Below, in pieces: positions 7,972 through 17,197 of a stretch of DNA of 64,000 nt (positions within the stretch are counted from its first letter, which is position 1; every line of letters begins with the position of its first letter). Location of the stretch: assembly GCA_021773815.1 (NCBI GenBank), contig JAJFJS010000061.1:1-64000 (forward strand). The letters run 5' to 3'. The stretch is from Gammaproteobacteria bacterium. Lineage in GTDB: Bacteria > Pseudomonadota > Gammaproteobacteria > Steroidobacterales > GCA-2729495. The notes beneath the pieces were generated by a model that was not told where the DNA came from, searched no databases, and saw nothing but the letters and a program-made list of their open reading frames with translations. Made by a program: the position numbers and the translations under genes.

Positions 7972-9240
7972 CTATCGCGCGCTCTTTTGACTCGACGGCG
8001 TCGTGGCCTGAGCGATGGCGTAGAGCAGTTTGAAGACCAACAGCCGCCAACGAACCGAGAAGCCGGCGTACACATCGCCGGCCAGCATGGATATCACAGC
8101 TTGCTCAAGCTTGAACCCGTTGCGGCTGTTCTGAAACAACTTCATCATGCCCGGCGTCATGAACCGATAAATGAACCAGGCAAACGTGCTGACGCCGCGG
8201 TTGATCATGTCCTGGTACTGTTTGACGGCTTTCCCGTACCCGGCCTGATCCTGTCGGAGCCAGCGCTCGGCGACCTCGACGATGCCCGCGGCGCTGGACA
8301 TCGCCAGATACACGCCGCTCGAAAAAACCGGGTCGATGAATGCATAGGCATCGCCGATCAGCGCGAACCCGTTGCCGATATTGTTGCTCGACAGATAGGA
8401 ATAGTTGCCCGTTGCCTGCACCGGCATGATCTGCTCGGCGTCGCAGACCCGTTGCCAGGCCCCTTCGCAGCGCTGCAACGTCTGGATGAAGAATTCATCC
8501 TGACCCGTTTCCCGCTGCTTGAAATGATCCGCATGGCAAACAGTTCCGACGCTCATCGTGTCGTCGGGCAACGGGATCATCCAGACCCAGCCGCCATCGA
8601 ACCAGTAAATGCTGATGTTGCCGGAATGCTTGCCGGCCCGGGTCTTCGCGCCGCGAAAATGCGTGAACATCGCCGCCGAGGCATGCCGCGGGTTGCGCGA
8701 CTTCCACTTCTCCTGCGAGGCGAGCAGCGTGTCCCGGCCGGACGCATCGACCAGGTAGCCGCAGGTCCAGACCGTCTCCGTGCCGTCTGGATCGCGCACA
8801 TGCACGCGGTGCGAACGGCCCCCGGCATCGAGTTCGACCCGTGTGACGCAGTGCTCTTCGCGGGCGTCGACGCCCGCGCTGCAACAATTGTCGAACAGCA
8901 GCTTGTCAAACTCGGCCCGCCGGATCTGATAGGCATGTGTCGGCGAGTCGCCGAGCGCCGCAGCGAACGGAAAGGTCTTGAAATCCTCGGCCTGCCCCGG
9001 TGTGCTGAAATCCGCGCCCGGCTTGTAGATGCCGATGCGCGCGACCTCTTCGAGCACGCCCAGTTCCTCGAAGATCGGCAGGTTCTTGGGCAACAGCGAT
9101 TCGCCAATATGAAAACGCGGATGCCGGTCCCGCTCGAATAACGTGACCGACCAGCCCTTGCGCTTGAGCAATGTCGCCGCGGTCGTGCCGGCCGGACCGC
9201 CACCGACGACGATCACATCACAATAGTTCGCTTGTTCCAT
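7972..9240 (-). CDS. FAD-dependent halogenase-like flavoprotein (halogenase 1)
   Basis: The protein (422 residues from the chosen ATG) has an N-terminal FAD fold VVGGGPAGTTAA at about residues 11-22. It has the halogenase-type GESLLPKNLP segment and then Lys73 in IYKPGADF, matching the catalytic lysine of flavin-dependent halogenases. The WxWxIP signature is present as WVWMIP at about 218-223. An FAD-ribityl motif LIGDAYAFIDPVFSSGV follows. Known relatives (PltA, CmlS, PrnA) use FADH2, O2 and halide. An ATG at 9276 would add 12 residues. I prefer 9240 because the extra residues are not part of the fold, although the GGGAGG-like ribosome site is 14 bases away. Bromination or chlorination of the aryl polyene is an inference. 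Confidence 0.85.
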   Translation of the reverse strand: MEQANYCDVIVVGGGPAGTTAATLLKRKGWSVTLFERDRHPRFHIGESLLPKNLPIFEELGVLEEVARIGIYKPGADFSTPGQAEDFKTFPFAAALGDSPTHAYQIRRAEFDKLLFDNCCSAGVDAREEHCVTRVELDAGGRSHRVHVRDPDGTETVWTCGYLVDASGRDTLLASQEKWKSRNPRHASAAMFTHFRGAKTRAGKHSGNISIYWFDGGWVWMIPLPDDTMSVGTVCHADHFKQRETGQDEFFIQTLQRCEGAWQRVCDAEQIMPVQATGNYSYLSSNNIGNGFALIGDAYAFIDPVFSSGVYLAMSSAAGIVEVAERWLRQDQAGYGKAVKQYQDMINRGVSTFAWFIYRFMTPGMMKLFQNSRNGFKLEQAVISMLAGDVYAGFSVRWRLLVFKLLYAIAQATTPSSQKSAR

Positions 9241-9358
9241 GATGCAGTTGCAGACCTCCCGGGATGCTCGCGGCACCCATGATAGCCACTTTCAACCCCT
9301 GATGTATCTTCGACCCGGGGGTGATCCGGGGCCGATACACGCCCCGGCGGCAGCTCTG

Positions 9359-9387
9359 TTGGGTCCGGTGCACGGGTTGAATATAAT
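9359..9387 (+). promoter_or_regulatory. Probable sigma-70 promoter for the rightward ACP operon
   Basis: TTGGGT at 9359-9364 and a perfect TATAAT at 9382-9387 are separated by 17 bases. They lie in the 230-base gap between the divergent halogenase 1 and ACP 2 genes. Expected transcription would start near 9394, about 77 bases upstream of the ACP start at 9471. This is pattern reading only. The leftward promoter for the halogenase operon was not recognised. Confidence 0.6.
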
Positions 9388-9470
9388 GCCCCCAGTTTCG
9401 CGGCCGGGGATTCGCCGCATTCATTCGGGGACCTTCGGCCAACGGCCGAAATTTTACAGGCAGACGGGAT

Positions 9471-9749
9471 ATGGCGGAAATGACTGATTTCGAAATGCGG
9501 CTGGCGACGCTGATATGCGAAGTCCTGAACCTTGAGGACATGGCGCCGGCCGATATCGACCCCGAGCAACCGTTGTTCGACGGCGGGCTCGGTCTGGACT
9601 CGATCGATGCGCTCGAGATCGCCGTGGCCGTCGCCCAGGACTATGACGTGCACCTGAAGGCCGAAGACGAGCAGACGCGGGAAATCTTCGCGACGCTGCG
9701 AAATCTCGCCAACCATATTCGGCAGGAAACAGATGCCGCGCCCGCCTGA
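9471..9749 (+). CDS. Acyl carrier protein (ACP 2)
   Basis: A 92-residue ACP with Ser44 in GLGLDSIDALEIAV, the phosphopantetheine attachment site. It is the first gene of the rightward unit and lies 78 bases before the aryl acid AMP-ligase. That placement suggests it receives the activated hydroxybenzoate starter, as the corresponding ACP does in aryl polyene systems. The start ATG at 9471 is preceded by the purine-rich GACGGGAT. A second in-frame ATG three codons later (residue 4) would also fit. Confidence 0.92.
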   Translation: MAEMTDFEMRLATLICEVLNLEDMAPADIDPEQPLFDGGLGLDSIDALEIAVAVAQDYDVHLKAEDEQTREIFATLRNLANHIRQETDAAPA

Positions 9750-9827
9750 CCGCAGGATCCTCCGGATCGAACCAGGCTAACCGCAACAGCAACGCGACAT
9801 CGGCGGGCGATCCGCACCGAGACACCC

Positions 9828-11171
9828 ATGAACGATTCGCTGCCCCTGCTGACTCGCCACCCGGACGACATCCTCGCGATCGTCGGCGACCGGCCGATCA
9901 CCTGCCGCCAATTCCTGGCCGCGGCAACGGCGCTCGCGGAGGCGCTGCCGGACGCGCCGCTGGCCGTCAACCTGTGCGAGGATCGCTACGCCTTCCTGGT
10001 CGCATTCGCCGCCGCCGTGATCCGGGGCCAGGCCAACGTCCTGCTGCCGTCGCGCCAGCCTGCGGCCATTGTCGAGGCGCTGGCGCGGATCGACGGTCAC
10101 CACGTGATGCACGACGGGGCCATGCCCGAACTCGACGCCGACCGCATCGATGTCCGGCCGTTTACGAACCCATCCGCCGCGGTCGCTGACGTCGCCGTCC
10201 CGTCGATTCCCGCCGGACAGCTGTCGGCCATCGTGTTCACATCGGGCAGCACCGGCGAATCCACACAGATCAGAAAGTTCTGGCGCACCCTCGTCCAAGG
10301 CACGGCGATCAACCGGCGCTATACGCTGCAAGGCATCGACGGACCGGCCGGCATCGTCGCGACGGTACCGCCATGGCACATGTACGGCCTCGAATACACG
10401 GTGCTGCTGCCGTTGTTCGAGAACGTTCACACGTATACCGGCAACACGCTGTTCCCCGGCGACATCCGCAACGCGCTGGAGCGTACGCCCGGGCAGCGGA
10501 TATTCGTCACGACGCCCGTGCACCTGCGTGCCGTCCTGCGCGCCGGCCTCGCCTTTCCGCCCGTCCGCCGAATCCTGTGCGCGACGGCGCCGCTGACCCG
10601 GGAACTGGCCACGGACGCGGCCCGCACGCTCGGCGGCGACATCTGCGAACTGTACGGCTGCACCGAGGCCGGCTGCCTGGCGTACCGCAACCCGGTGACG
10701 ACGAACGACTGGACCTTCTTCGCAGAACTGCGCGTCAATCGCGCGGGCCGGCGTGTCAGCATCGACGCCGCACACCTGCCTGAACCCGTGATGCTGACCG
10801 ATGACCTGGTCTTCACGGCAGACGGGTGTTTCGAATTGCGCGGCCGCGGCGCCGACCTCGTTAAGATCGGCGGCAAACGCGGTTCGCTGGCCGAGTTGAC
10901 GAACCGGCTGCTGCAGATCGACGGCGTCGAGGATGCCGTCGTGTTCAGCCCCAACCCCGACGCGGCGGGCGACGGCAACGAGGCACGACTGTCGGCGCTG
11001 GTCGTCTGTCCCGGTCGCGACATCGACGCCGTCCGCGACGAACTGGCACAAGTCATCGACCCGGTCTTTATGCCCCGACCGCTACGGCGGGTCGACGCCC
11101 TGCCGCGCAACCAGACGGGCAAGATGCGCCGACTCGACCTGCAGCAGCTCGGCGACGACCCGACCGGATGA
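9828..11171 (+). CDS. AMP-dependent aryl acid:ACP ligase
   Basis: A 447-residue adenylate-forming enzyme. The ATP-binding motif FTSGSTGES is at about residues 137-145, the central VPPWHMYGLEY block is typical of the superfamily, and the C-terminal catalytic lysine is Lys432 in NQTGKMRR. It is shorter than acetyl-CoA synthetases (about 650 residues) and matches the short ligases of aryl polyene clusters that load benzoate-type starters on an ACP. It sits between ACP 2 and an LpxL-like acyltransferase, whose start overlaps its stop by four bases. The substrate, 3- or 4-hydroxybenzoate from the chorismatase, is inferred from context. Confidence 0.88.
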   Translation: MNDSLPLLTRHPDDILAIVGDRPITCRQFLAAATALAEALPDAPLAVNLCEDRYAFLVAFAAAVIRGQANVLLPSRQPAAIVEALARIDGHHVMHDGAMPELDADRIDVRPFTNPSAAVADVAVPSIPAGQLSAIVFTSGSTGESTQIRKFWRTLVQGTAINRRYTLQGIDGPAGIVATVPPWHMYGLEYTVLLPLFENVHTYTGNTLFPGDIRNALERTPGQRIFVTTPVHLRAVLRAGLAFPPVRRILCATAPLTRELATDAARTLGGDICELYGCTEAGCLAYRNPVTTNDWTFFAELRVNRAGRRVSIDAAHLPEPVMLTDDLVFTADGCFELRGRGADLVKIGGKRGSLAELTNRLLQIDGVEDAVVFSPNPDAAGDGNEARLSALVVCPGRDIDAVRDELAQVIDPVFMPRPLRRVDALPRNQTGKMRRLDLQQLGDDPTG

Positions 11172-12064
11172 CGGCGCCATGGCAGGCCAGACCCGAAGCC
11201 GGCACCACGCTGGCCATCCGGATCGCTATCTGGATCGCCCTGCACCTCGGGCGACGCATCCTCGGCCTCGTGCTGACCTTCGTCTCGGCTTACTTCCTGC
11301 TCGTACGCCGTGCCGAACGGCGGGCATCGCGCGCGTTCTGGCAGCGCGTCACCGGCCATCGGCCGTCGCTCGGCCAGGTGCTGAATCACTTCGCGACCTT
11401 CGCCCGCGTCACGGCGGACCGCGTCTATTTCCTGTCCGGGCGCACCGACGATATTCCTTTTGAGATCAGCGGCCTGGACATCATGGAACGCCACATACGG
11501 GCAAACCGGGGCTGCGTCATACTCGGCTCCCACCTCGGCAGCTTCGAGGCCACGCGTTTTGCATCGCTGCAGCACGCCGACAGTACCGTGCGCATGGTGC
11601 TGGCCCGCAAATTAAACGACAAGCTGATCCGCCAGCTTGAAACACTGAGCCCAGGATTCGCCGCCTCGCTGATCGATGCCGACCAACCTCCGGCGAAACT
11701 CGGCCTGACAATCGGCGAAGCGCTCAAGCGCGGCGAATCTGTCGGCTTTCTCGGTGACCGGTACCGGCCCGGCGATCGCACGACGACCTGCACGTTCCTC
11801 GGCGAACCGGCCCGCTTCCCGGTCGGCCCTTTGATCATCGCCGCCGTTTTTCGCGCGCCGATCGTCGCCATCTTCGGGATCTGGGTCAACGGGCGTTACG
11901 AGGTGCGTTGCGAGGAGTTATTCGATACGTTTGCCCTGGCACGCGGCGGCCGCGACGAAGCGCTGCAACAGGCGATGCAGCGTTACGTCGACCGGCTCGA
12001 GCACTATGTGCGACGGGCACCTGACAATTGGTTCAACTTTTATGATTTCTGGCAGACGGACTGA
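11168..12064 (+). CDS. LpxL/HtrB-type lysophospholipid acyltransferase
   Basis: This 298-residue protein has an N-terminal hydrophobic helix near residues 31-46. The HX4E acyltransferase motif reads SHLGSFEA with His122 and Glu127, and GDRYRPGDRT near 195-205 is typical of lipid A late acyltransferases. In aryl polyene clusters such enzymes are thought to transfer the polyene acyl chain to a lipid or sugar-lipid carrier. It overlaps the AMP-ligase by four bases and runs 23 bases into the LolA-like gene. Its substrate is unproven. A general membrane lipid acyltransferase is the alternative. Confidence 0.88.
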   Translation: MTAPWQARPEAGTTLAIRIAIWIALHLGRRILGLVLTFVSAYFLLVRRAERRASRAFWQRVTGHRPSLGQVLNHFATFARVTADRVYFLSGRTDDIPFEISGLDIMERHIRANRGCVILGSHLGSFEATRFASLQHADSTVRMVLARKLNDKLIRQLETLSPGFAASLIDADQPPAKLGLTIGEALKRGESVGFLGDRYRPGDRTTTCTFLGEPARFPVGPLIIAAVFRAPIVAIFGIWVNGRYEVRCEELFDTFALARGGRDEALQQAMQRYVDRLEHYVRRAPDNWFNFYDFWQTD

Positions 12065-12650
12065 CCTCGCACTGCTGCTGACGGCGCTGTTGTTGCTGTC
12101 GGCGGCGGGCGCCGATACGCCGGACGCCACGCCCGAGCAGGCCGCGGCTATCGTCGGCAGTATTGTCGACCGTATCGAGACGCCGCGCGATACGCCGATC
12201 CCGTTTGTCGAGCAACGCACCAGCCGGTTGCTCACCGAGCCGCTAACCCTCGACGGCGAAATCTGGTTCGCCGCCGACGGCACGCTGTCAAAACGGATCG
12301 GCGCACCGTTCGACGAACAGGTCACGATCTCGGCACGGCGCGTCGAAATGCGCCGCAACGGGAAAGTCCGGCGCCTGTCGATCGAGCGGCGACCGGACAT
12401 CAAGGCCTTCTATGCCGGGATGCAGGCCCTGCTGGCCGGTGACGTCATGGCTCTGTATTCGGCGTTCGATGTCGCCGCCGCGACGGATGCCGACGACTGG
12501 CGCCTCGAACTGACGCCCAAAGACGGACAGCTGAACCGGTTCGTCGCGCGCCTGGTCATCAGCGGCACCGGGTCGCGCGTGCGGATCGTGCGGACGGAGC
12601 AACCCGGCGGCGACTGGCAGGAAATGTCGTTCGCGCCCGCGGCGGACTGA
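12042..12650 (+). CDS. LolA-like periplasmic carrier protein
   Basis: The chosen ATG at 12042 gives a 202-residue protein beginning with a clear signal peptide (basic start, leucine-rich core LALLLTALLLLSAAGA). Longer in-frame starts lie inside the acyltransferase and would put residues before the signal. The mature part fits the LolA-like outer membrane lipoprotein carrier fold found in aryl polyene clusters, with FVEQRTSRLLTEPLTLDGEIWF and a final RIVRTEQPGGDW segment. It likely ferries the polyene lipid across the periplasm for the MMPL exporter that starts two bases downstream. The 23-base overlap with the upstream gene indicates coupled translation. Confidence 0.82.
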   Translation: MISGRRTDLALLLTALLLLSAAGADTPDATPEQAAAIVGSIVDRIETPRDTPIPFVEQRTSRLLTEPLTLDGEIWFAADGTLSKRIGAPFDEQVTISARRVEMRRNGKVRRLSIERRPDIKAFYAGMQALLAGDVMALYSAFDVAAATDADDWRLELTPKDGQLNRFVARLVISGTGSRVRIVRTEQPGGDWQEMSFAPAAD

Positions 12651-12652
12651 GC

Positions 12653-14962
12653 ATGGCCGCGTCGCACTCCCGGTCCCGGCGCGCCATCACCATAGGCGCG
12701 TGGCTGTTCCTCGCGGCGGCCTGCGGCCTGACCATTGCCGCGCGGCTCTCGATAACCGTCGACCTGGCCTATTTCCTGCCGCCGGCGGCGACGGAGCAGG
12801 AGCGCGTGCTCATCGACCGTCTCGGGCAGGGACCGGGGTCACAGCTGATCTTCGCAACGGTGACGGGCCGGGACCGGGCCGACGTCATGGCCAGGAGCGC
12901 CCGGCTGGCCGCCGCGCTGACCGGCTCGCCGCTCTTTACCCAGGTCCTCAGCGGCCAGGAAGAACTGACCCGCGAATCGATACCCGACGTCGTCTGGGCG
13001 CATCGTTACCTGCTGGCCGACATTGACGCCGACGCGGCCGGGCTGCGCCGCGCGCTGCAGGACAGACTCGCGGATCTCGCCGTGTTCTCCGGTGACGAGT
13101 TCGCCGATGTCCTGGCCGCCGACCCGATGCTGGCCGCGATGACCGTCATGGAAAGACTCGCCTGGTCGACAGAGTCGACGCTGCCGGACTGGACCGGTGC
13201 GGACGGCCGCTCCGCATTCCTGATCACCCAGGTCGCCGCACCCGCCTTCGACATCGGCGCACAGGCCGAAGCGATGGCGGCAATCCACGCGGCGGCGGCG
13301 GCTGTCGATGCCGCCCCGGCAACGCTGAACGGCGTCGGCGTCTACGGTGTCGAGTTACAGCACACGATCCGTTCCGAGGCGCAGTTTCGCAGCCTGCTCG
13401 CGTCGCTGGCGATCATCATCGTCCTGCTCGTGGCCTACCGGCGTTGGCGCATCACCGTGCTGGCCGTTGTGCCATTGGCGCTTGGCGCGCTGGCGGGCAT
13501 CGCCTGCATCGCGCTGATCTTCGGCCAGGTCCACGGTATTACGCTGGCGTTCGGCTTCACGCTGTTCGGCGTCGCCGTCGATTATCCGCTGCACGTCTTC
13601 AGCCATGCCCGCGGGCGACATCCGCAAGAAGCGATCCGGGCCGTGTGGCCGACGCTGCGACTCGGTGCCGCCAGCACGATCATCGCGTACCTGTCGGTGT
13701 CGCTGGCCGGATCGCGGGGCCTGGCGCAACTCGGCATCCTGTCATCGGTGGGTTTGCTCGTCGCGGTTCTGGCCACGCGTTCTTTGTTGCCGCTGCTGAT
13801 GACTCCGGCAACGGCCGGCGCACCGCGCGAGACCGGTCGAAGTTCAACGGCCCTCCGTCCGGCATTGCGCCACGGTGTCTGGATCATTGTATGCCTGATC
13901 GGCGGTGCGGTTATCGCCGCCCAGGGTTCGATCTGGTCCAACGACCTGTCAACAATGACGCCGATCGCGCCGGAGAAGCTGCGCCGAGACACGCAATTGC
14001 GCATGGCACTGGGCGCTCCGGATATTCGACACCTGATCGCGCTGCGCGCGCCGACCGAACAGGCGGCGCTCGAGGCGACCGAGACACTCGCCGCCGAACT
14101 CGATGCGGCACGAAACGACGGCCTGATTGACGGTTATCGCGTCGTGACCGACCTGTTGCCGAGCCACCGGACACAGCTCCGGCGCCGGGCCGCCGTGCGC
14201 GCGATCGACGCGCCGGCCGACATCGTCCGGCTGGCCGTCGACGGCACCCCGTTCCGCGCGGACGGCTTCGCGCCGTTTACCGCGGCGCTTGCGTCAACCG
14301 CCGAACAGGAGCCGCTGAATGCGATCGACTTCCAAAGCTCGGCGCTGGCCGGCTACGTCGATGCACACCTGGCCTTCGACGGCGAACGCTGGACGTCGTT
14401 CGCGACGCTGTTCGGCCTGACCGATCCCGAGGCGCTGGCAACACTGCTGCGCGAACGGTACCCGGACGCGACGCTCGTCGACCTGAAGCTCGCGTCACAG
14501 GCGCTCGTGCTGCGCTATCGCCAGCGTATTCAAGTCGTGCTGCTCGCGTCGCTGGCGCTCATTATTGTTTTCCTGATCGTGCGCGTCGGCTGGTCCGCGC
14601 GCCTGGGCTGGATCGTCGGCTCGCTGACCGCCTCGATGCTCGGCACCATCGCGTTGAATGCGACACTGGCCGCGCCGCTGACGATCTTCAACCTGATCGC
14701 GCTGGTGCTGGTCGCCGGTCTCGGCCTCGATTACGGGCTGTTCATGAGTCGTACCGAAGACGATGCCGAACAGGCGGCGCAGACCCGCCATGCCGTGCTC
14801 GTCTGCGTAGGCTCGACGCTGCTCGCCTTCCTGATCCTGGCCTTTTCATCGGTGCCCATCCTCGCCAGCCTGGGCACGACCGTCACGATCGGCGTAGCGC
14901 TGAACTACGCCGTCGCCACGCTGGGCGCGCGACGGCGCGGCCAAACCGGGACGCGACGGTGA
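12653..14962 (+). CDS. MMPL/RND-family lipid exporter
   Basis: A 769-residue membrane protein with the duplicated RND layout. There is one N-terminal helix and a periplasmic loop (about residues 35-245). A five-helix block follows (about 245-385, including FGVAVDYPLHVFSHARG), then a second helix and loop, and a second helix block from about residue 620 with LGLDYGLFMSR. The DYxL/DYGL segments match the proton-relay positions of MMPL transporters. In aryl polyene and xanthomonadin clusters this family moves the lipid-linked pigment out of the inner membrane. It overlaps the following SGNH gene by four bases. Confidence 0.92.
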   Translation: MAASHSRSRRAITIGAWLFLAAACGLTIAARLSITVDLAYFLPPAATEQERVLIDRLGQGPGSQLIFATVTGRDRADVMARSARLAAALTGSPLFTQVLSGQEELTRESIPDVVWAHRYLLADIDADAAGLRRALQDRLADLAVFSGDEFADVLAADPMLAAMTVMERLAWSTESTLPDWTGADGRSAFLITQVAAPAFDIGAQAEAMAAIHAAAAAVDAAPATLNGVGVYGVELQHTIRSEAQFRSLLASLAIIIVLLVAYRRWRITVLAVVPLALGALAGIACIALIFGQVHGITLAFGFTLFGVAVDYPLHVFSHARGRHPQEAIRAVWPTLRLGAASTIIAYLSVSLAGSRGLAQLGILSSVGLLVAVLATRSLLPLLMTPATAGAPRETGRSSTALRPALRHGVWIIVCLIGGAVIAAQGSIWSNDLSTMTPIAPEKLRRDTQLRMALGAPDIRHLIALRAPTEQAALEATETLAAELDAARNDGLIDGYRVVTDLLPSHRTQLRRRAAVRAIDAPADIVRLAVDGTPFRADGFAPFTAALASTAEQEPLNAIDFQSSALAGYVDAHLAFDGERWTSFATLFGLTDPEALATLLRERYPDATLVDLKLASQALVLRYRQRIQVVLLASLALIIVFLIVRVGWSARLGWIVGSLTASMLGTIALNATLAAPLTIFNLIALVLVAGLGLDYGLFMSRTEDDAEQAAQTRHAVLVCVGSTLLAFLILAFSSVPILASLGTTVTIGVALNYAVATLGARRRGQTGTRR

Positions 14963-16140
14963 ACGGCCGGCCCAACCGGTTCGAGCGGAAACCCGTGGCC
15001 GCGGGCATCATCGTCACGCTGCTGTGCCTGGGCGCCGTCGAGATCGTGATCCGGATCGGCGTCGCGTGGAATGTGCTGCCGTACCGGGTCTACCCGACAA
15101 ACCGCGAACCGCAGTTCTGGGCGGACATCGATCCCGTCGTCGGTCGCTGGCGCTATCCGAACGCCACGTTTCGCAATGTCTTCCCGTGCTTCGACGAAAC
15201 CTACCGGACGAATTCAGTCGGCGCACGCGATCCCGAACGCGCGCTGCGCTCGGCTGCCCCGCAACGAGTCGTCGTACTCGGCGACTCGTTCACCGAAGGC
15301 TGGGGCGTGGCTCGCGGCGACCGCATCAGCGATATCCTCGAAGCCGAGACCGGCATAGAGCACCTGAATTTCGGCACCTCGAGCTGGGGCACGATCCAGC
15401 AGTGGCTGTATTACCGCGAGTACGCGCAACACTACGATCATTCGGCCGTGTTCCTGCTGCTGTGGCCGGCGAACGACTTTCACGACAACGATCCCGATCA
15501 TCAGAACCCCGGTCTGTATCGACCGTATTTGCGCAAGACCGCTGACGGCCATGAGGTCTGGTATACGGTCGCCTTCGATCGACGCTTCACCGGCGCCAAC
15601 AGTGCATTCGAAATCGTCAAGAACACGATCGACAACAACTGGTACCTGGCCAATATCCTGCGAACGGCCGTCAGGCTGATCAAGGACGACGTGTTGCTCG
15701 ACGCGACCGGACCGGACAACGACTACGACAACTTCACAGCGACGGATATCGACCGGCTGCTCTTTGTGCTGGGCGAGATCACGACCATCGCCGGTGACCG
15801 GCCCTTCTACATCATCACGATCCCGAGCGAGCGGGACGTCGCATTCGCCCAACGACAGGCCACAGGAGCCCTCGCCGCGGGACCTTCGGTCGCCCGTAAC
15901 ATCGCGACCGGGAAAACCACGTCCGGGTTTCACCTGATCGACACACTCGAGACGTTCGCGGCGGACGCCGGCAACGTGCAGATCATCGATCTGCTGCCCG
16001 CGTTCATCGCCGATGCCGAGGCGACGGGCCGTTCGTTCGGCGACTACACTCACGGCTGCGATTACCACTGGTCAGCCACCGGCAACCGGGTCGCCGCACG
16101 CGCGCTGCTCGAGCTTATCTACCCGCAGTCCATGGAATGA
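14959..16140 (+). CDS. Membrane-anchored SGNH-hydrolase-like protein
   Basis: This 393-residue protein starts with GTG inside the MMPL stop codon. A single transmembrane helix lies at about residues 13-35. The GDS block VVVLGDSFTEGWG has its serine at about residue 110, and a C-terminal CDYHWSATGN near 367-376 supplies the Asp/His pair of the SGNH fold. Such proteins act as esterases or O-acyltransferases of sugars and lipids in the periplasm. Linkage to the exporter genes suggests a late step, attaching or trimming the polyene ester, but the reaction is not known. A fully inactive family member cannot be excluded. Confidence 0.72.
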   Translation: MNGRPNRFERKPVAAGIIVTLLCLGAVEIVIRIGVAWNVLPYRVYPTNREPQFWADIDPVVGRWRYPNATFRNVFPCFDETYRTNSVGARDPERALRSAAPQRVVVLGDSFTEGWGVARGDRISDILEAETGIEHLNFGTSSWGTIQQWLYYREYAQHYDHSAVFLLLWPANDFHDNDPDHQNPGLYRPYLRKTADGHEVWYTVAFDRRFTGANSAFEIVKNTIDNNWYLANILRTAVRLIKDDVLLDATGPDNDYDNFTATDIDRLLFVLGEITTIAGDRPFYIITIPSERDVAFAQRQATGALAAGPSVARNIATGKTTSGFHLIDTLETFAADAGNVQIIDLLPAFIADAEATGRSFGDYTHGCDYHWSATGNRVAARALLELIYPQSME

Positions 16141-16198
16141 ACTCGCCCGGATGATCGACTACACTGGAGTTGCAACCAATAAAATGGGGGGATCGATC

Positions 16199-16900
16199 AT
16201 GCGTGGACACACACTGGTTCGGCGCCTTGGCCTGGCCACGGCCGTCATCGCGACGCTGGCCACCGCATCACCCGTCGCGGCCGATTCGGCGACGACGATC
16301 TCGCTGCAGGTCAAGCACCCCGTGGTCACGGCCAAAGCGAAGACGGCCGTAGTTATCGATGAAGTGATCGACCGCCGGCAATTTATCGCCAGCGTGTCGA
16401 ACAGCGGCAATGCGACACAAGCAACGCCGAGCCCCGACGACCAGCGCTACAACAACCACCTCGTCGGCCAGTTGCCGGCCGACAGGCGCGGGGCGACATT
16501 CCTCGTCGTTGATGACAGCCAGACCGCAGCCAGCCTCGTCGGCGACGCGGTTGGCGAAGCAATGCGACGCGCCGGCTACCGGGTCGTCGGCAAGGGTCAC
16601 CGGGACGCGGCAAACGCGGCGCGGGTCCGCGTCGAGTTCGAGCGCTTCTGGATCTGGTCCGATCCCAACCCGGAGATCAAAAAGAGCCACTACTTCAACG
16701 CCGAGATCCAGGCGACGATCCAGTCCGATGTCCCGCCGTTCGCCGTGGCCACCCGCGTCGGCGGCGATATCCGCGCCCGCGGCAAGCGCCCGGAAAAAGA
16801 TGTTTCGTGGATACGCACCGGCAACCGCGGCATCGAGGACTTCGTCAAGACCGTCACCGTGCTGCTCCACTACCCGCCCGCCGGCGCGATGAGGCCGTAG
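16199..16900 (+). CDS. Secreted protein of unknown function
   Basis: From the ATG at 16199, preceded by a strong GGGGGG ribosome site, the protein has 233 residues. A signal peptide (RRLGLATAVIATLATASPVAA) ends near residue 28. The mature region contains GATFLVVDDSQTAASLVGDAV and a C-terminal FVKTVTVLLHYPP. The overall pattern of alternating strand-like segments faintly recalls YajG-type lipoproteins, but there is no lipobox cysteine. It lies 58 bases after the SGNH gene, in the same direction, so it may be the last gene of the rightward pigment unit. I do not recognise the family. Confidence 0.7.
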   Translation: MRGHTLVRRLGLATAVIATLATASPVAADSATTISLQVKHPVVTAKAKTAVVIDEVIDRRQFIASVSNSGNATQATPSPDDQRYNNHLVGQLPADRRGATFLVVDDSQTAASLVGDAVGEAMRRAGYRVVGKGHRDAANAARVRVEFERFWIWSDPNPEIKKSHYFNAEIQATIQSDVPPFAVATRVGGDIRARGKRPEKDVSWIRTGNRGIEDFVKTVTVLLHYPPAGAMRP

Positions 16901-17197
16901 ATTGCACCGTGCCGGGTCCCGCTGCGCCGACTGAATAAGGGCGTGGCATGCAGGGGATCATTCCGGGGTGCATTTACTTATCTGCAGAAGGGCCGTAGAC
17001 AGCGGTTTTAGCTCGGGCGCATGTGTCGTCCGTCTGATCCGGTTAACCTTTCGGAAGTGACTGCGAGTGGCGACCTGCACCGATTGTCACAACCTTCCAA
17101 TCGTTACAGTGGCGGACGGGATGTTCTCGATCAGCTGCCGGAATGGCTCCATTGATGCTGTTCATCATTTAATTTCTGCCCGGAACGAGCTCAGGAT

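Noticed and set aside
7987-9141. Long rightward open frame opposite halogenase 1
   Set aside because: It is antisense to a protein with clear FAD and WxWxIP motifs. Its translation is Arg/His/Ala-rich without domains, as expected of a GC-rich shadow frame.
9777-11051. Long leftward open frame (about 424 codons) opposite the AMP-ligase
   Set aside because: The opposite strand encodes a well-defined adenylate-forming enzyme. The antisense product has no recognisable fold.
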